Shown: piece by piece, positions 29,589 through 39,283 of the stretch
Layout: each line of letters starts with the position of its first letter
Numbering within the stretch: the stretch's first letter is position 1
Origin: Clostridiales bacterium
GTDB lineage: Bacteria > Bacillota > Clostridia > Lachnospirales > Lachnospiraceae
Assembly: GCA_021202925.1 (NCBI GenBank)
Contig: JAJQCD010000014.1
Span: 150,159 to 214,158, forward strand
Reading direction: 5' to 3'
Length of the DNA: 64,000 nt
The notes under the pieces: generated by a model
Told to the model about the DNA's origin: nothing
Seen by the model: the letters and a program-made list of their open reading frames with translations, nothing else
Databases searched by the model: none
Program-made: the position numbers and the translations under genes

Positions 29589-29809
29589 TTTCTGATTCCT
29601 TTCGCCACCCTGTCGTTTTATTATATCCTGTCTCCGCAGAAAAATACATACCGAAAAGCATTGACTTTGGGCGCATATATGGGTAAAAAGTCAATATCGC
29701 CTAACTTTCGGGCAAAATCATGCCTTTTTTCTTCCAGGATTATCCTCTATAATGTGGCCATCGGTTGAAAAACCGAAGAAACCTTATGACAAACAAGGAG
29801 GAAAACAAT

Positions 29810-29923
29810 ATGCTTAAGAATATAAATATTTTTCAGAAAGAGAATATCAGCTCCTTTCTTCTGGGAGCAGTCGTAGTAGTTGCGGCGTACACGATTCCGT
29901 ATGTTGCATATTTTGCACGATAA
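29810..29923 (+). CDS. 37-aa single-TM small protein of unknown function
   Basis: AAGGAGG-AAAACAAT-ATG; MLKNINIFQKENISSFLLGAVVVVAAYTIPYVAYFAR*; followed by a strong terminator. Below the track length cutoff. Confidence 0.65.
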   Translation: MLKNINIFQKENISSFLLGAVVVVAAYTIPYVAYFAR

Positions 29924-29946
29924 AGATCGGGCAACATCTTTCGGAC

Positions 29947-29996
29947 AAAAAAGACGTATTCGGTTCAAGCGAGACCGAATGCGTCTTTTTTGTTTT
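29947..29996. terminator. Strong bidirectional intrinsic terminator
   Basis: AAAAAAGACGTATTCGGT / ACCGAATGCGTCTTTTTT, 18-bp stem with one G-U wobble. Confidence 0.85.
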
Positions 29997-30059
29997 ACAG
30001 AGACTTGTCTCTGTAAACCGACATACGCCGCTGACGCGGCGCTCCCCCACGCATGAAAG

Positions 30060-31397
30060 TCAGCTGCGGCGAGATGATTCCCCCGAATACACCTCGGAAG
30101 AATCAAAGGAATCCATAAATGCAATATATTCTTCCTTATTCTGAAATACCGGCTGATAGTGGTCTGCCAGCTCCCGTCCCCTCACGGCGCCATCCTTCAG
30201 CAGATAATACGCAGTCAGAGCAAATATCTTCGCCGTATTCAGATAAGCCTCTTCTTCATTCACAATCTCAAAATCCACGCGATGCAGATCACCACGAATG
30301 CCTCCTGTACGGAAGGTATAAACCGGCATCAGGTGCTGCACATCGCCGACATCCGTCGATCCGCCCGTATGACGGTCCAGACGGATGATTTCCTTTTCCG
30401 GTGCGGCGATTTCAGACGCCCGCAAAAGTTCCGGCAAGGGTTCTTCCGCGAGGCTCGGCAGATATCCCGGCACCGTGTCGATCTCGACTGTCGCTCCCAT
30501 TGCCAGCGCTCCGGCCTTAAACGCGCGGTCCGTCTTCTTCGCCGCATCCGTAAATGCCGCAATCGTCTTCCCCCGCACCAGCGTCTCCAGAACAACTTCA
30601 TCCGGAATGACATTGACCAGATTCCCGCCCTTTGTAATAATCGGATGGACGCGCACACAATCCTCATCACGGAACGTCTCCCGGTTTAAGCCCAGCGCCT
30701 GCAGACCCAGGGAAGCCGCCGAAAGCGCATTGACCCCTTTCTCCGGCGCTCCCGCCGCATGAGACGCCTTCCCTCTGTAACGGATTACCTTTGAGACAAA
30801 TCCATTACCGGTTCCATTTCCGATCTGAATCGCATCTTCCGGAGCAATGTGATGCGCCAGGCAAAGGTCAATATCATCAAACGCACCGATTCGAAGAAGC
30901 TCGCACTTTCCTCCGCCATAGCGGATTTTTCCTTCCGTACGCAGACGGTTTTTGAATTCAATCTCTCCATATTCCTCCGCCGGCGTCGCGAAAAACACCA
31001 CCTGCCCGTCAAGCTTTTCCGCCACTTCCGGCAGCGTCAATGCCAGCGCCGCGCCAAAAATTCCCGCCATCTGCGCGTGATGGCCGCAGCAATGGACCGC
31101 CTGCGTCTCGGGATTCGCAAACGCATGATCCGGAATCCGCAACGCATCCAGCTCGCCGATCAGGGCCAGACTCACCCGATCCTTCTTTTCCGGATTCAGA
31201 TATGCTTTCACCCCGGTGACCGCCAGATCCTTTTTTACCGGAAGCTTCAGCGCCTCCATTTTCTCCAGAAATTTCCCGGATGTACGAAATTCCTTGTACC
31301 CTAACTCTGCATGGGTATAAATATCCCTGGCAAATGCCAGAATTTCTTCCCGCTTCGCGTCAATTTCATCAATGATTCTTTTTTCCGTCGCATCCAT
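30060..31397 (-). CDS. M20 family amidohydrolase (AbgB-like)
   Basis: GELDAL, HCCGHHAQMAGIFGAA, TPAEEYGE, GKASHAAGAPEKGVNAL. Confidence 0.88.
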   Translation of the reverse strand: MDATEKRIIDEIDAKREEILAFARDIYTHAELGYKEFRTSGKFLEKMEALKLPVKKDLAVTGVKAYLNPEKKDRVSLALIGELDALRIPDHAFANPETQAVHCCGHHAQMAGIFGAALALTLPEVAEKLDGQVVFFATPAEEYGEIEFKNRLRTEGKIRYGGGKCELLRIGAFDDIDLCLAHHIAPEDAIQIGNGTGNGFVSKVIRYRGKASHAAGAPEKGVNALSAASLGLQALGLNRETFRDEDCVRVHPIITKGGNLVNVIPDEVVLETLVRGKTIAAFTDAAKKTDRAFKAGALAMGATVEIDTVPGYLPSLAEEPLPELLRASEIAAPEKEIIRLDRHTGGSTDVGDVQHLMPVYTFRTGGIRGDLHRVDFEIVNEEEAYLNTAKIFALTAYYLLKDGAVRGRELADHYQPVFQNKEEYIAFMDSFDSSEVYSGESSRRS

Positions 31398-31483
31398 CGT
31401 TTCATCTGCCCTCCTTAAGCTCCCGAATTTCTTTCTATTCTACCAGAAATGGAAGCGGATTGCATCAAACTCCCAAAATTCGT

Positions 31484-32368
31484 TTACTGCAATTCCTCCG
31501 GAATCCACCACAGGCCGTCGTTGTTTGTTTCCATATACTGTTTGAATTCATCCGAATGATAGGCGTCCACGATTGCCTTTGCCCAGGAAGCGTCTTTGTT
31601 TGCTTCCTTTACCACAACCTGAAGGATCAGATGATCCTGGATGTCCTCATTGGCCAGGGCCGTCGAAGCGTCGATGCCAGCATTATAAACCACACTGCCG
31701 GTAATCGCCACATAATCAAAATCCTGAATCGCCGCTGGGATGGTCAGACTTTTCATTTCCGTAAATTCGATATGATGCGGATTTTCCACAATATCGTCCT
31801 GCGTAACGGCTGCGCTGTCCGCGTTCTCATCCAGTGTAATCCAGCCGATCTTCTGCAGCATCAAATAGCAGCGAGCCGTGTTGGAAGCGTCATTCGGCAC
31901 CGCAACCTTCGCGCCATCCGGAATCTCCTCCAATGTCTCATGATTGACGGAATAAACCCCCGCCGGCACGGTCGGAATCGGACTGATCGGAACCAGATCA
32001 CCATTGTAATTTGCATTAAAATTCTCGCAGTAAGCCGTATGCTGTTCCACGTTGACGTCCACATCACCGTCATTCAGTCCCACATCCGCGGTCTGCAGAT
32101 CAGAAAAGTCGATCCCCTTCAGCGTATAGCCCTGCTCCTCCAGAATCGGGATAATCGCCGCTTCGAACAGTTCGGTATAAGGCCCCTGGGATTTACCATA
32201 GATGATCTCCGTCTTTTCGTCGGCTGCCAAAGCCTCCGCATCCCCGGAAGTCTCCGCTCCCACTTCCGTCTCCGTCGTGGTCGTTGCCGTCGCCGGGGCA
32301 GAACCACCGCATGCCGTCAGCCCCACCGCTCCAACAAAAAATAAAATTGCCAGTAATGATTGTTTCAT
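31484..32368 (-). CDS. metQ: MetQ/NlpA family substrate-binding lipoprotein
   Basis: Lipobox GAVGLTACGG; EAAIIPILEEQGYTLKGIDFSDLQTADVGLNDGDVDVNVEQHTAY. Confidence 0.88.
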   Translation of the reverse strand: MKQSLLAILFFVGAVGLTACGGSAPATATTTTETEVGAETSGDAEALAADEKTEIIYGKSQGPYTELFEAAIIPILEEQGYTLKGIDFSDLQTADVGLNDGDVDVNVEQHTAYCENFNANYNGDLVPISPIPTVPAGVYSVNHETLEEIPDGAKVAVPNDASNTARCYLMLQKIGWITLDENADSAAVTQDDIVENPHHIEFTEMKSLTIPAAIQDFDYVAITGSVVYNAGIDASTALANEDIQDHLILQVVVKEANKDASWAKAIVDAYHSDEFKQYMETNNDGLWWIPEELQ

Positions 32369-32492
32369 AATCTCTCTCCTCTTTTCTTTTTTCATTTATC
32401 GCAAACGACTATGCCGTTTATGACCTCTGTCTTATCATCCCTGCTTCTGATTTTGCCGCACGAGGACGCCAATCCCATCCATCCGGCAACCG

Positions 32493-33173
32493 CTACCGAT
32501 ATTCCCTCAGCTTCCCGGAAAGTGCATTTCCCAACAGCTGCAGCGCCTGCACCATGATAACCAGGATCACAACCGTCAGAATCATCAACGGCGTATTCAT
32601 CTTCTCATAACCATAGGTAAGCGCCAGATCACCGACTCCGCCTCCGCCCACATAGCCTGCCATCGCGGACGCACCAAGCAGTCCGATTGTCCCTGTCGTC
32701 AGAGCCAGCACGATCGAACCCAGCGTCTCCGGCACCAGAAAGTAACGGATGACCTGCCAGGTACTTGCCCCCATCGCCTGGGCCGCTTCCAGAATGCCCG
32801 GGCTGACCTCCAGCAGACTGTTTTCGATCAGCCTTGCCAGATAGGGACTGATATACACCACCAGCGGCACCAGAGCCGCCGTGCTGCCAATCGTCGTTCC
32901 CACCATCGCACGCGTAAGCGGCATGATCGTCACCAGCAGAATCACGAACGGAACGCTTCTCACCACATTGATGTAAAAACTCAGAACCGCGAAGACCACC
33001 CGGTTCTCTGCCAGGCCGCCCTTCTGGCAAAGCACCAGCCCCAGTGCCATGGCACTGCCGATCACCGTTCCGATCACCAGCGCCCAGCCAACCATATATA
33101 CCGTCTGGCTTCCATTCAGAAGCAGACGCTCCACGGAAACCTTAAATATTTTTGTTTCTAATAATGCTTCCAT
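32493..33173 (-). CDS. metI: Methionine-type ABC transporter permease MetI
   Basis: FYINVVRSVPFVILLVTIMPLTRAMVGTTIG; ASAMAGYVGGGGVGDLALTYGY. Confidence 0.92.
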   Translation of the reverse strand: MEALLETKIFKVSVERLLLNGSQTVYMVGWALVIGTVIGSAMALGLVLCQKGGLAENRVVFAVLSFYINVVRSVPFVILLVTIMPLTRAMVGTTIGSTAALVPLVVYISPYLARLIENSLLEVSPGILEAAQAMGASTWQVIRYFLVPETLGSIVLALTTGTIGLLGASAMAGYVGGGGVGDLALTYGYEKMNTPLMILTVVILVIMVQALQLLGNALSGKLREYR

Positions 33174-34198
33174 TCGTCCGCCGCCACCCTTTCCCGCAAC
33201 ACACCAGCTGCGTCAATCTGTGCTTCTGCCCGACGGATATCTGCTTCCTCTCCGATCAGCTGCAGAATAAACACACACATCACACTTTCCTGCAATTCCT
33301 GAACCGTCGCACCAAGAATATTAACCACGATGCCCTCCACCTGACAGATATCCGAAATGACCGGACGTTTCACACTCGCACCGATGAACTTGAGTCGTTC
33401 AATCTGATAGTGTTCTGTCTGTTCATGCAAAAGACGAAGGATGCTCTCTGGAATCCGGTCATTGACTACCGTGCGGACAAACCGTTTCGTTACCGGCATC
33501 TGCGGACTGCCAAACACATCCACAACGCGTCCTCTCTCGACAATCCTGCCGTTTTCCATCACTGCCACCTTGTCACAGATCATACGGATGACATCCATCT
33601 GATGTGTGATCAGCAAAATGGTCACTCCCATCTCACGATTGACGCGCTTCAGCAGTTTGAGGATGGCTTCCGTCGTCTGTGGGTCGAGTGCGCTGGTCGC
33701 CTCATCGCAAAGCAGCAGATCCGGCTCCGTCGCCAGTGCCCGTGCGATTCCAACACGCTGCTTCTGTCCGCCGGACAACTGACTCACATGAGTCTCCCTC
33801 TTATCCTCCAGTTCCACAAACTGCAACACCCTGGCGACCTTTTCAGCGATCACCGTTTTCGGCGTACCGGCCAGAATCAGCGGTAACGCAATGTTATGAA
33901 AAACGGTTTTCGACTCCAGCAGGTTAAACTGCTGAAATACCATTCCGATTTTACGGCGCAGGATCCGCAATTCCCCTTTTCCAAGGCTCCCAAGGTCACG
34001 TCCTTCCACCACAACCCGGCCGCGATCCGGCTTTTCAAGGCCATTGACCAGTCGGATCAACGTCGACTTTCCGGCGCCGGAAAATCCAATGATACCATAA
34101 ATATCGCCCTTCTCCACATGCAGGCTGACCTCCCGCAAAGCCTGCACCTCTCCGGTTTTTCCGGAAAAGGTTTTGCTGGCTCCTTCTATCTGAATCAT
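33158..34198 (-). CDS. metN: Methionine-type ABC transporter ATP-binding protein MetN
   Basis: GFSGAGKSTLIRLVNGLEKP, LSGGQKQRVGIARAL, C-terminal NIL-like domain. Confidence 0.93.
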   Translation of the reverse strand: MIQIEGASKTFSGKTGEVQALREVSLHVEKGDIYGIIGFSGAGKSTLIRLVNGLEKPDRGRVVVEGRDLGSLGKGELRILRRKIGMVFQQFNLLESKTVFHNIALPLILAGTPKTVIAEKVARVLQFVELEDKRETHVSQLSGGQKQRVGIARALATEPDLLLCDEATSALDPQTTEAILKLLKRVNREMGVTILLITHQMDVIRMICDKVAVMENGRIVERGRVVDVFGSPQMPVTKRFVRTVVNDRIPESILRLLHEQTEHYQIERLKFIGASVKRPVISDICQVEGIVVNILGATVQELQESVMCVFILQLIGEEADIRRAEAQIDAAGVLRERVAADEWKHY

Positions 34199-34245
34199 AC
34201 TCAGGCTCACCTCTTATTCATACTATTCCGCTCGGAATAATGCAA

Positions 34246-34274
34246 ATTATAATGTCCTTTCTCAAAACTGTCAA
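34246..34274 (-). promoter_or_regulatory. Consensus sigma-A promoter for metNIQ
   Basis: TTGACA - 17 bp - TATAAT on minus strand, ~40 nt upstream of metN. Confidence 0.85.
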
Positions 34275-34394
34275 TCTGCTTTGTTCCGATCGCTTATACG
34301 ATCTTTTTATACCCGGTTATAGATTCATTCTATAGCGCTTCGAGGGTTCCTGTTGGATCCTTTATTTTTTCTGTTGCAACCCGCGCACACAAAT

Positions 34395-34424
34395 AAAAGA
34401 GCGGCATGACAGTCGCTCTTTTTT
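34395..34424. terminator. Intrinsic terminator
   Basis: AAAAGAGCG...CGCTCTTTTTTC. Confidence 0.65.
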
Positions 34425-34466
34425 CAAATCCGTATCACACTACCGTATTCTTCTTTTTATTTTCAT

Positions 34467-35195
34467 TCACAGCATCGGTACTATCAGATTCGTCCAGGCC
34501 CAGCTGCAGGGCATCGCCAGAATCATCGCGGGGATCATATCCGCGGTCGGAAGCGGTTTCAGATTCAGCATCCGGAATCCGGTCGCGATCAGCAGCATGC
34601 CGCCGCATGCCTTGAAATCATTGATCATCGCCGGCGTCGTCAGCGGATAAATCAGTCTTGCGCACAAAAACAGCGCATAAAAAATAACAAACTGAGGAAT
34701 GGCGATCACGGATACCACATACCCCAGCTGACACGCAAAAATCAGCGCAGTAAAAATATCCAGGATCGACTTGGAAATTAGCACCGAATGGTTTCCGGTC
34801 ATGCCGGCGTCAATCGATCCATAAATGCCCGTCCCACTCGCGCAGAAAAGTACGATGATCGTCACCAGCAACGCCTTCTTCTGTTCGTCCTCCGCAGAAG
34901 CATCGGTTTTTAAGATCCGTGCGATCGGCTTCTGCATCAGCCCCGCCGCTTTGGTCACATTCTCGCCAACATGCAGCGCAAGTCCCAGCGCCGTGCCGAC
35001 AATGACAGAAAAAATGACCGCCGGCATATTCTCCATCAGCATGATGGCACTGATCCCCATGCCCATCGCACAGACGCCAAAAATCGACGACAGCTGATTT
35101 TTAAAATTGTCACTGAGCCGACTGCCCACAGCAGCGCCGATGATACCGCCGAGGAATACAGCCGCCACATTCATCACTACTCCGGTTGGAAACAT
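34467..35195 (-). CDS. DUF554 family membrane protein
   Basis: MFPTGVVMNVAAVFLGGIIGAAVGSRLSDNFKNQL...GVCAMGMGISAIMLMENMPAVIFSVIVGTALG. Confidence 0.88.
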   Translation of the reverse strand: MFPTGVVMNVAAVFLGGIIGAAVGSRLSDNFKNQLSSIFGVCAMGMGISAIMLMENMPAVIFSVIVGTALGLALHVGENVTKAAGLMQKPIARILKTDASAEDEQKKALLVTIIVLFCASGTGIYGSIDAGMTGNHSVLISKSILDIFTALIFACQLGYVVSVIAIPQFVIFYALFLCARLIYPLTTPAMINDFKACGGMLLIATGFRMLNLKPLPTADMIPAMILAMPCSWAWTNLIVPML

Positions 35196-35297
35196 AAACC
35201 CACCCCTCTTTTCATTCCAGATATCGTCTATTGTAACATTTTTCAGGAAATATGAAAACAGGCTTTTCGCATTTTAAGCAACAAAAAAAGGAATTGA

Positions 35298-35326
35298 TTG
35301 ACGAAAAAACCGATTAACGGTATAAT
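35298..35326 (+). promoter_or_regulatory. Promoter of sugar kinase gene
   Basis: TTGACG - 17 bp - TATAAT. Confidence 0.75.
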
Positions 35327-35388
35327 GGATTTGTATGTATTTCACTATGGGGCGTTACAAAAACCATAAACCATTAAGGAGGACAATC

Positions 35389-36486
35389 ATGGAACTCAAT
35401 TTAAGACCCGCAGAAGAATGCAAATTTGACGCTGTTTCACTGGGTGAGGTTATGCTTCGTCTGGATCCCGGCGAAGGCAGGATCCGCACCGCGAGATCCT
35501 TTACTGCATGGGAAGGCGGCGGAGAGTACAACGTAATCCGTGGTCTCCACAAGTGCTTTGGTCTGAACACTGCCGTGATCACCGCTTTCGCGGATAATGA
35601 AGTCGGCATGCTGATGGAAGACTTCATCAATCAGGGCGGCGTTGACACCTCTCTGATTAAGTGGTGCAAGACCGACGGCATCGGCCGCGTCTGCAGAAAC
35701 GGCCTCAACTTCACCGAGCGTGGATTCGGTATCCGTGGCGCTGTCGGCTGCTCTGACCGTGCAAACACAGCGATTTCGAAGGCAACTCCGGAAGATTTCG
35801 ATTTTGAGTACATCTTCGGCACACTCGGCGCACGCTGGCTGCACACCGGCGGCATTTACGCGGCTCTGTCTGAGCAGTCCTGCGAGACCGTAATCGCTGC
35901 GATCAAGGCTGCCAAGAAGTACGGCACCATCGTTTCTTACGATCTGAACTATCGTCCTTCCATGTGGAGCGCAATCGGCGGCCTGGAGAAGGCGCAGGAA
36001 GTCAACAAAGAGATCGCCAAGTATGTGGACGTCATGATCGGCAACGAGGAAGACTTCACTGCCTGCCTTGGTTTCCAGATCGAAGGTCAGGATGAGAACC
36101 TCAAGGAGCTGAACATCGAGGGTTACAAGAAGATGATCAATGAGGCCGTTAAGACCTATCCGAACTTCAAGGCTGTCGCGACGACTCTCCGTACCGTTAA
36201 GACCGCTACGGTCAATGACTGGAGCGCTCTCTGCTGGGCTGGCGGCGAGATCTACAAGGCAAAGGATTACAAGGGTCTGGAGATCATGGATCGTGTCGGC
36301 GGCGGCGACTCCTTCGCTTCCGGTCTTGTATACGGCCTGATGACAACCGGCGACGCTGAGATCGCGGTCAACTACGGTGCGGCTCACGGTGCACTTGCCA
36401 TGACCACCCCGGGCGACACTTCTACCGCCAGAAAGAAAGAAGTCGAGGCAATTATGGGCGGCGCAGGCGCACGCGTACAGAGATAA
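35389..36486 (+). CDS. PfkB family sugar kinase (2-keto-3-deoxygluconate kinase-like)
   Basis: VSLGEVMLRLDPGEGRIRTARSFTAWEGGGEYNVIRGL; DRVGGGDSFASGLVYGL; GGAGG RBS. Confidence 0.85.
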   Translation: MELNLRPAEECKFDAVSLGEVMLRLDPGEGRIRTARSFTAWEGGGEYNVIRGLHKCFGLNTAVITAFADNEVGMLMEDFINQGGVDTSLIKWCKTDGIGRVCRNGLNFTERGFGIRGAVGCSDRANTAISKATPEDFDFEYIFGTLGARWLHTGGIYAALSEQSCETVIAAIKAAKKYGTIVSYDLNYRPSMWSAIGGLEKAQEVNKEIAKYVDVMIGNEEDFTACLGFQIEGQDENLKELNIEGYKKMINEAVKTYPNFKAVATTLRTVKTATVNDWSALCWAGGEIYKAKDYKGLEIMDRVGGGDSFASGLVYGLMTTGDAEIAVNYGAAHGALAMTTPGDTSTARKKEVEAIMGGAGARVQR

Positions 36487-36523
36487 GATTTCCTTTTACG
36501 ATTTGTCGCATCAACAACATAAC

Positions 36524-36566
36524 AGGCGCGACGGACAGCTGTTTGAGCTGTCTGCCGCGCCTTTCT
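36524..36566 (+). terminator. Terminator downstream of sugar kinase
   Basis: AGGCGCGACGGACAGCT / AGCTGTCTGCCGCGCCTTTCT. Confidence 0.7.
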
Positions 36567-36625
36567 GATACAAATCAAAGTGGAGCAAAAACATGCCGCC
36601 GGAATATCCGCTCTGCCAGAAAACA

Positions 36626-37642
36626 TCACGGCAGCAGATCCGCCCGATCCCAGACCGCGCACAAAAGCGCCCGGATTCCCAGCCGGGTATCACGAGTCAG
36701 GGCGCGTTCCAGTGATTCCCGGTTCTCATCGACATGCTCTATCTCCCTCGAAAACTGATGTGCAATATCAACAATCTCCGCATGAACCAGTGTTTCTCCG
36801 TTCTCCTGCCAGACGGCCTGACACATATCTTCAATCAGAAGCGTGCAGGCAACCGCAAATTTCATTTTTCCATATGCGTTTCTGTCATATACGGCGCCAC
36901 AAAAATACGCAAATACCCAGTATCCCATCAGCTGTTCACACAAAAGCGCTTTCATCGTCTCATATCGATTGCTGCCTCCCGGCTCACAGGCAGTCATTTT
37001 TTTCACAAAATAAACCGCCCGATCCGACCTGCGATATCGTTCCAGAAGAGAATCTGTCTCGCTCAATCGATCCCCGCGAATCCGCCGCTGCAAATCATGC
37101 GCAAGCAAAAGGGACAGTCCCATCCGCGTCCGCTCATCCGTCGCCCGATCCTGCAATATCTCCATGATCTGTGTTCTCGCATCCACCAGCGTTCTGTAAA
37201 GCGCGACGTCAAAATCCTCATACGTCTCTTCCCGGTCCGTCTCCTTCGTCAAAATGCGCACCGGCTCCTCCGTCTCCAGAATAATCCGCGCCGCCTCAAT
37301 ACAGGAAAGGCACAACGACACCTCCCGCACACCTTCGAACTCCTCAATATGTCTTGGATACAGCCGACAGGCCCGGCAGAACCCCTTCTCTCCCAGTTCC
37401 GTATAAAGATCACAGAGCTTTTCGTCGTTCAGGAACTCACACCGGCCCTCATACTGGCGAAAGGAATGCCTCCGCCAGTCAATGGAATTGTGCAGTCGGT
37501 TACCGAGGGAACCCGGAACATGCCGGTATCGCTCCAGCGATTTCCCATCAATTCCAATCTCCCAGCTGGCGCAGCAGGTGTCCGGACAGTCTGACGCAAT
37601 ACAGTGAAACCGGCGATAATAATGAGGATACCGATAGACCAC
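36626..37642 (-). CDS. FliB-like flagellin lysine-N-methylase family protein
   Basis: FHCIASDCPDTCCASWEIGID, GRCEFLNDEKLCDLYTELGEKGFCRACRLYPRHIEEF Cys-rich motifs. Confidence 0.82.
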   Translation of the reverse strand: MVYRYPHYYRRFHCIASDCPDTCCASWEIGIDGKSLERYRHVPGSLGNRLHNSIDWRRHSFRQYEGRCEFLNDEKLCDLYTELGEKGFCRACRLYPRHIEEFEGVREVSLCLSCIEAARIILETEEPVRILTKETDREETYEDFDVALYRTLVDARTQIMEILQDRATDERTRMGLSLLLAHDLQRRIRGDRLSETDSLLERYRRSDRAVYFVKKMTACEPGGSNRYETMKALLCEQLMGYWVFAYFCGAVYDRNAYGKMKFAVACTLLIEDMCQAVWQENGETLVHAEIVDIAHQFSREIEHVDENRESLERALTRDTRLGIRALLCAVWDRADLLP

Positions 37643-37698
37643 GTCCTGCCCTCCCCTTCCTTTTGTCCTGTCTGAACAATTGCCAATCCATCCTTCTG

Positions 37699-38250
37699 TC
37701 AGGGATTCGCAATCACATACACCATCTCATGCCACTGCTCCCCGCCCCAAACAGAATTCGCAATTCCGTTATCCTTAAATCCAAAGGTCCGGTACATCTC
37801 TACCTTTGCGTCCAGACAGGTCAAAATCAGCTGCCTGCGTCCCCTGTCACGCTCTCGTCTTCCATATTCGCTTACCAGTTCGCGCGCCAGTCCCTGTCTG
37901 CGATACTCCGGCAGCACATCCAGCCCCAGCAGCATCACATTCTTCCCTGCGGGATCATGAAGGCACTCATCTGTAAAAAACTCATCCCGGAACACGGCCT
38001 CATCCGTGGCAAGCCCATTCAGGAAACCAGCCAGGCGCCCTGTCACGCGATCCACAGCTACCAGGAAAGTCTCCGGCGCAGCCTCCACTCTCCGGACCAT
38101 CATCTCCCTGGGGCAGGCTTCATTTGGCGGAAAACAGATCCGCTCGATCTCTGCGGCCTCCTCTGCCTCCTCCCGGCGAATATTTCTGAATTCATAGTTT
38201 CGATGAAGCGCATCTGATCCGCATGTTCTCTCATCTCTCACGTTGCTCAC
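37699..38250 (-). CDS. GNAT family N-acetyltransferase
   Basis: LGLDVLPEYRRQGLARELVSEYGRRERDRGRRQLILTCLD acetyl-CoA motif. Confidence 0.87.
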   Translation of the reverse strand: MSNVRDERTCGSDALHRNYEFRNIRREEAEEAAEIERICFPPNEACPREMMVRRVEAAPETFLVAVDRVTGRLAGFLNGLATDEAVFRDEFFTDECLHDPAGKNVMLLGLDVLPEYRRQGLARELVSEYGRRERDRGRRQLILTCLDAKVEMYRTFGFKDNGIANSVWGGEQWHEMVYVIANP

Positions 38251-38296
38251 ACTCTCTTCCTTCTATCGATCCGATCAACGCCTCAGCGTTCTTTTC

Positions 38297-39283
38297 TCAT
38301 ACCTCTTCGGCACGATGGCAGGCAACCATATGTTCCCCGTCGCCCACCTGGCGCAGAACCGGCACCTCCTGGCTGCACTGTTCCGTCGCGTAAGGACAGC
38401 GGGTATGGAACCTGCATCCGGCCGGCGGATGATACGCATTCGGCACGTCTCCTTCCAGAATGATGCGGTTCCGCTTTCGATTCGCATCCGGAATGGGAAT
38501 CGCCGAAAGAAGCGCCCGGGTATAGGGATGAAGCGGCGATCCATACAGTTCATGCTTCGTGCCGATTTCCACCACGCTTCCCAGATACATGACCGCGACC
38601 CGGTCACTGACATGACGCACAACGCTTAAATCATGGGAAATAAACAGATACGTCAGTCTGCGTTTTTCCTGCATCCGACACATCAGGTTCAACACCTGCG
38701 CACGCACCGACACATCCAGCGCCGATACCGCCTCATCGCAGACCACAAACTCCGGATTCAACACCAGCGCACGCGCAATCCCGATTCTCTGACGCTGTCC
38801 GCCGGAGAACTCGTGCGGAAAACGGTTCAGATACTGACGGTCCAGTCCCACATCATTCAGAATGGAAATCACCATCTCCCGACGTTCCTCAGTGGTTCCG
38901 ATTCCAAAAACATCCAACGGCGCACGAACCAGATCATAAACGGTCATGCGCGGATTCAGCGAACTGTAAGGATCCTGAAAAATAATCTGCATCTTTTTGC
39001 GCATCTGCCACATCTGCTTTTTGTCGTAAGCACCAATGTCCACCCCTTCATAAAACACCTGTCCGGACGTCATGGGAATCAGACGCAGAATCACCCGCCC
39101 CAACGTGGATTTCCCGCACCCGGACTCTCCCACCAGGCCCAGCGTCTCCCCCCGACGAATGGTCAGGTTTACATGATCGACCGCCTTTACCTCCTGTGGA
39201 TGCAGATTCAGCAGGTCCTTTTTCCCGGTGAAATATTTTGTCAGTTCCTTCGTTTCCACCAAAATCGGCTTCTCATTTGTCAT
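38297..39283 (-). CDS. Oligopeptide ABC transporter ATP-binding protein (OppF/DppF)
   Basis: [29 protein letters not shown]-terminal CRFHTRCPYATEQCSQE. Confidence 0.92.
   Translation of the reverse strand: MTNEKPILVETKELTKYFTGKKDLLNLHPQEVKAVDHVNLTIRRGETLGLVGESGCGKSTLGRVILRLIPMTSGQVFYEGVDIGAYDKKQMWQMRKKMQIIFQDPYSSLNPRMTVYDLVRAPLDVFGIGTTEERREMVISILNDVGLDRQYLNRFPHEFSGGQRQRIGIARALVLNPEFVVCDEAVSALDVSVRAQVLNLMCRMQEKRRLTYLFISHDLSVVRHVSDRVAVMYLGSVVEIGTKHELYGSPLHPYTRALLSAIPIPDANRKRNRIILEGDVPNAYHPPAGCRFHTRCPYATEQCSQEVPVLRQVGDGEHMVACHRAEEV

Noticed and set aside
34199-34390. SAM (S-box) riboswitch upstream of metNIQ
   Set aside because: Consensus promoter sits ~40 nt from metN, leaving no room for an aptamer; no S-box core seen.
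35437-36387. 316-aa minus-strand ORF opposite the sugar kinase
   Set aside because: Shadow ORF produced by the kinase's strong codon bias; kinase has promoter, RBS, terminator and family motifs.
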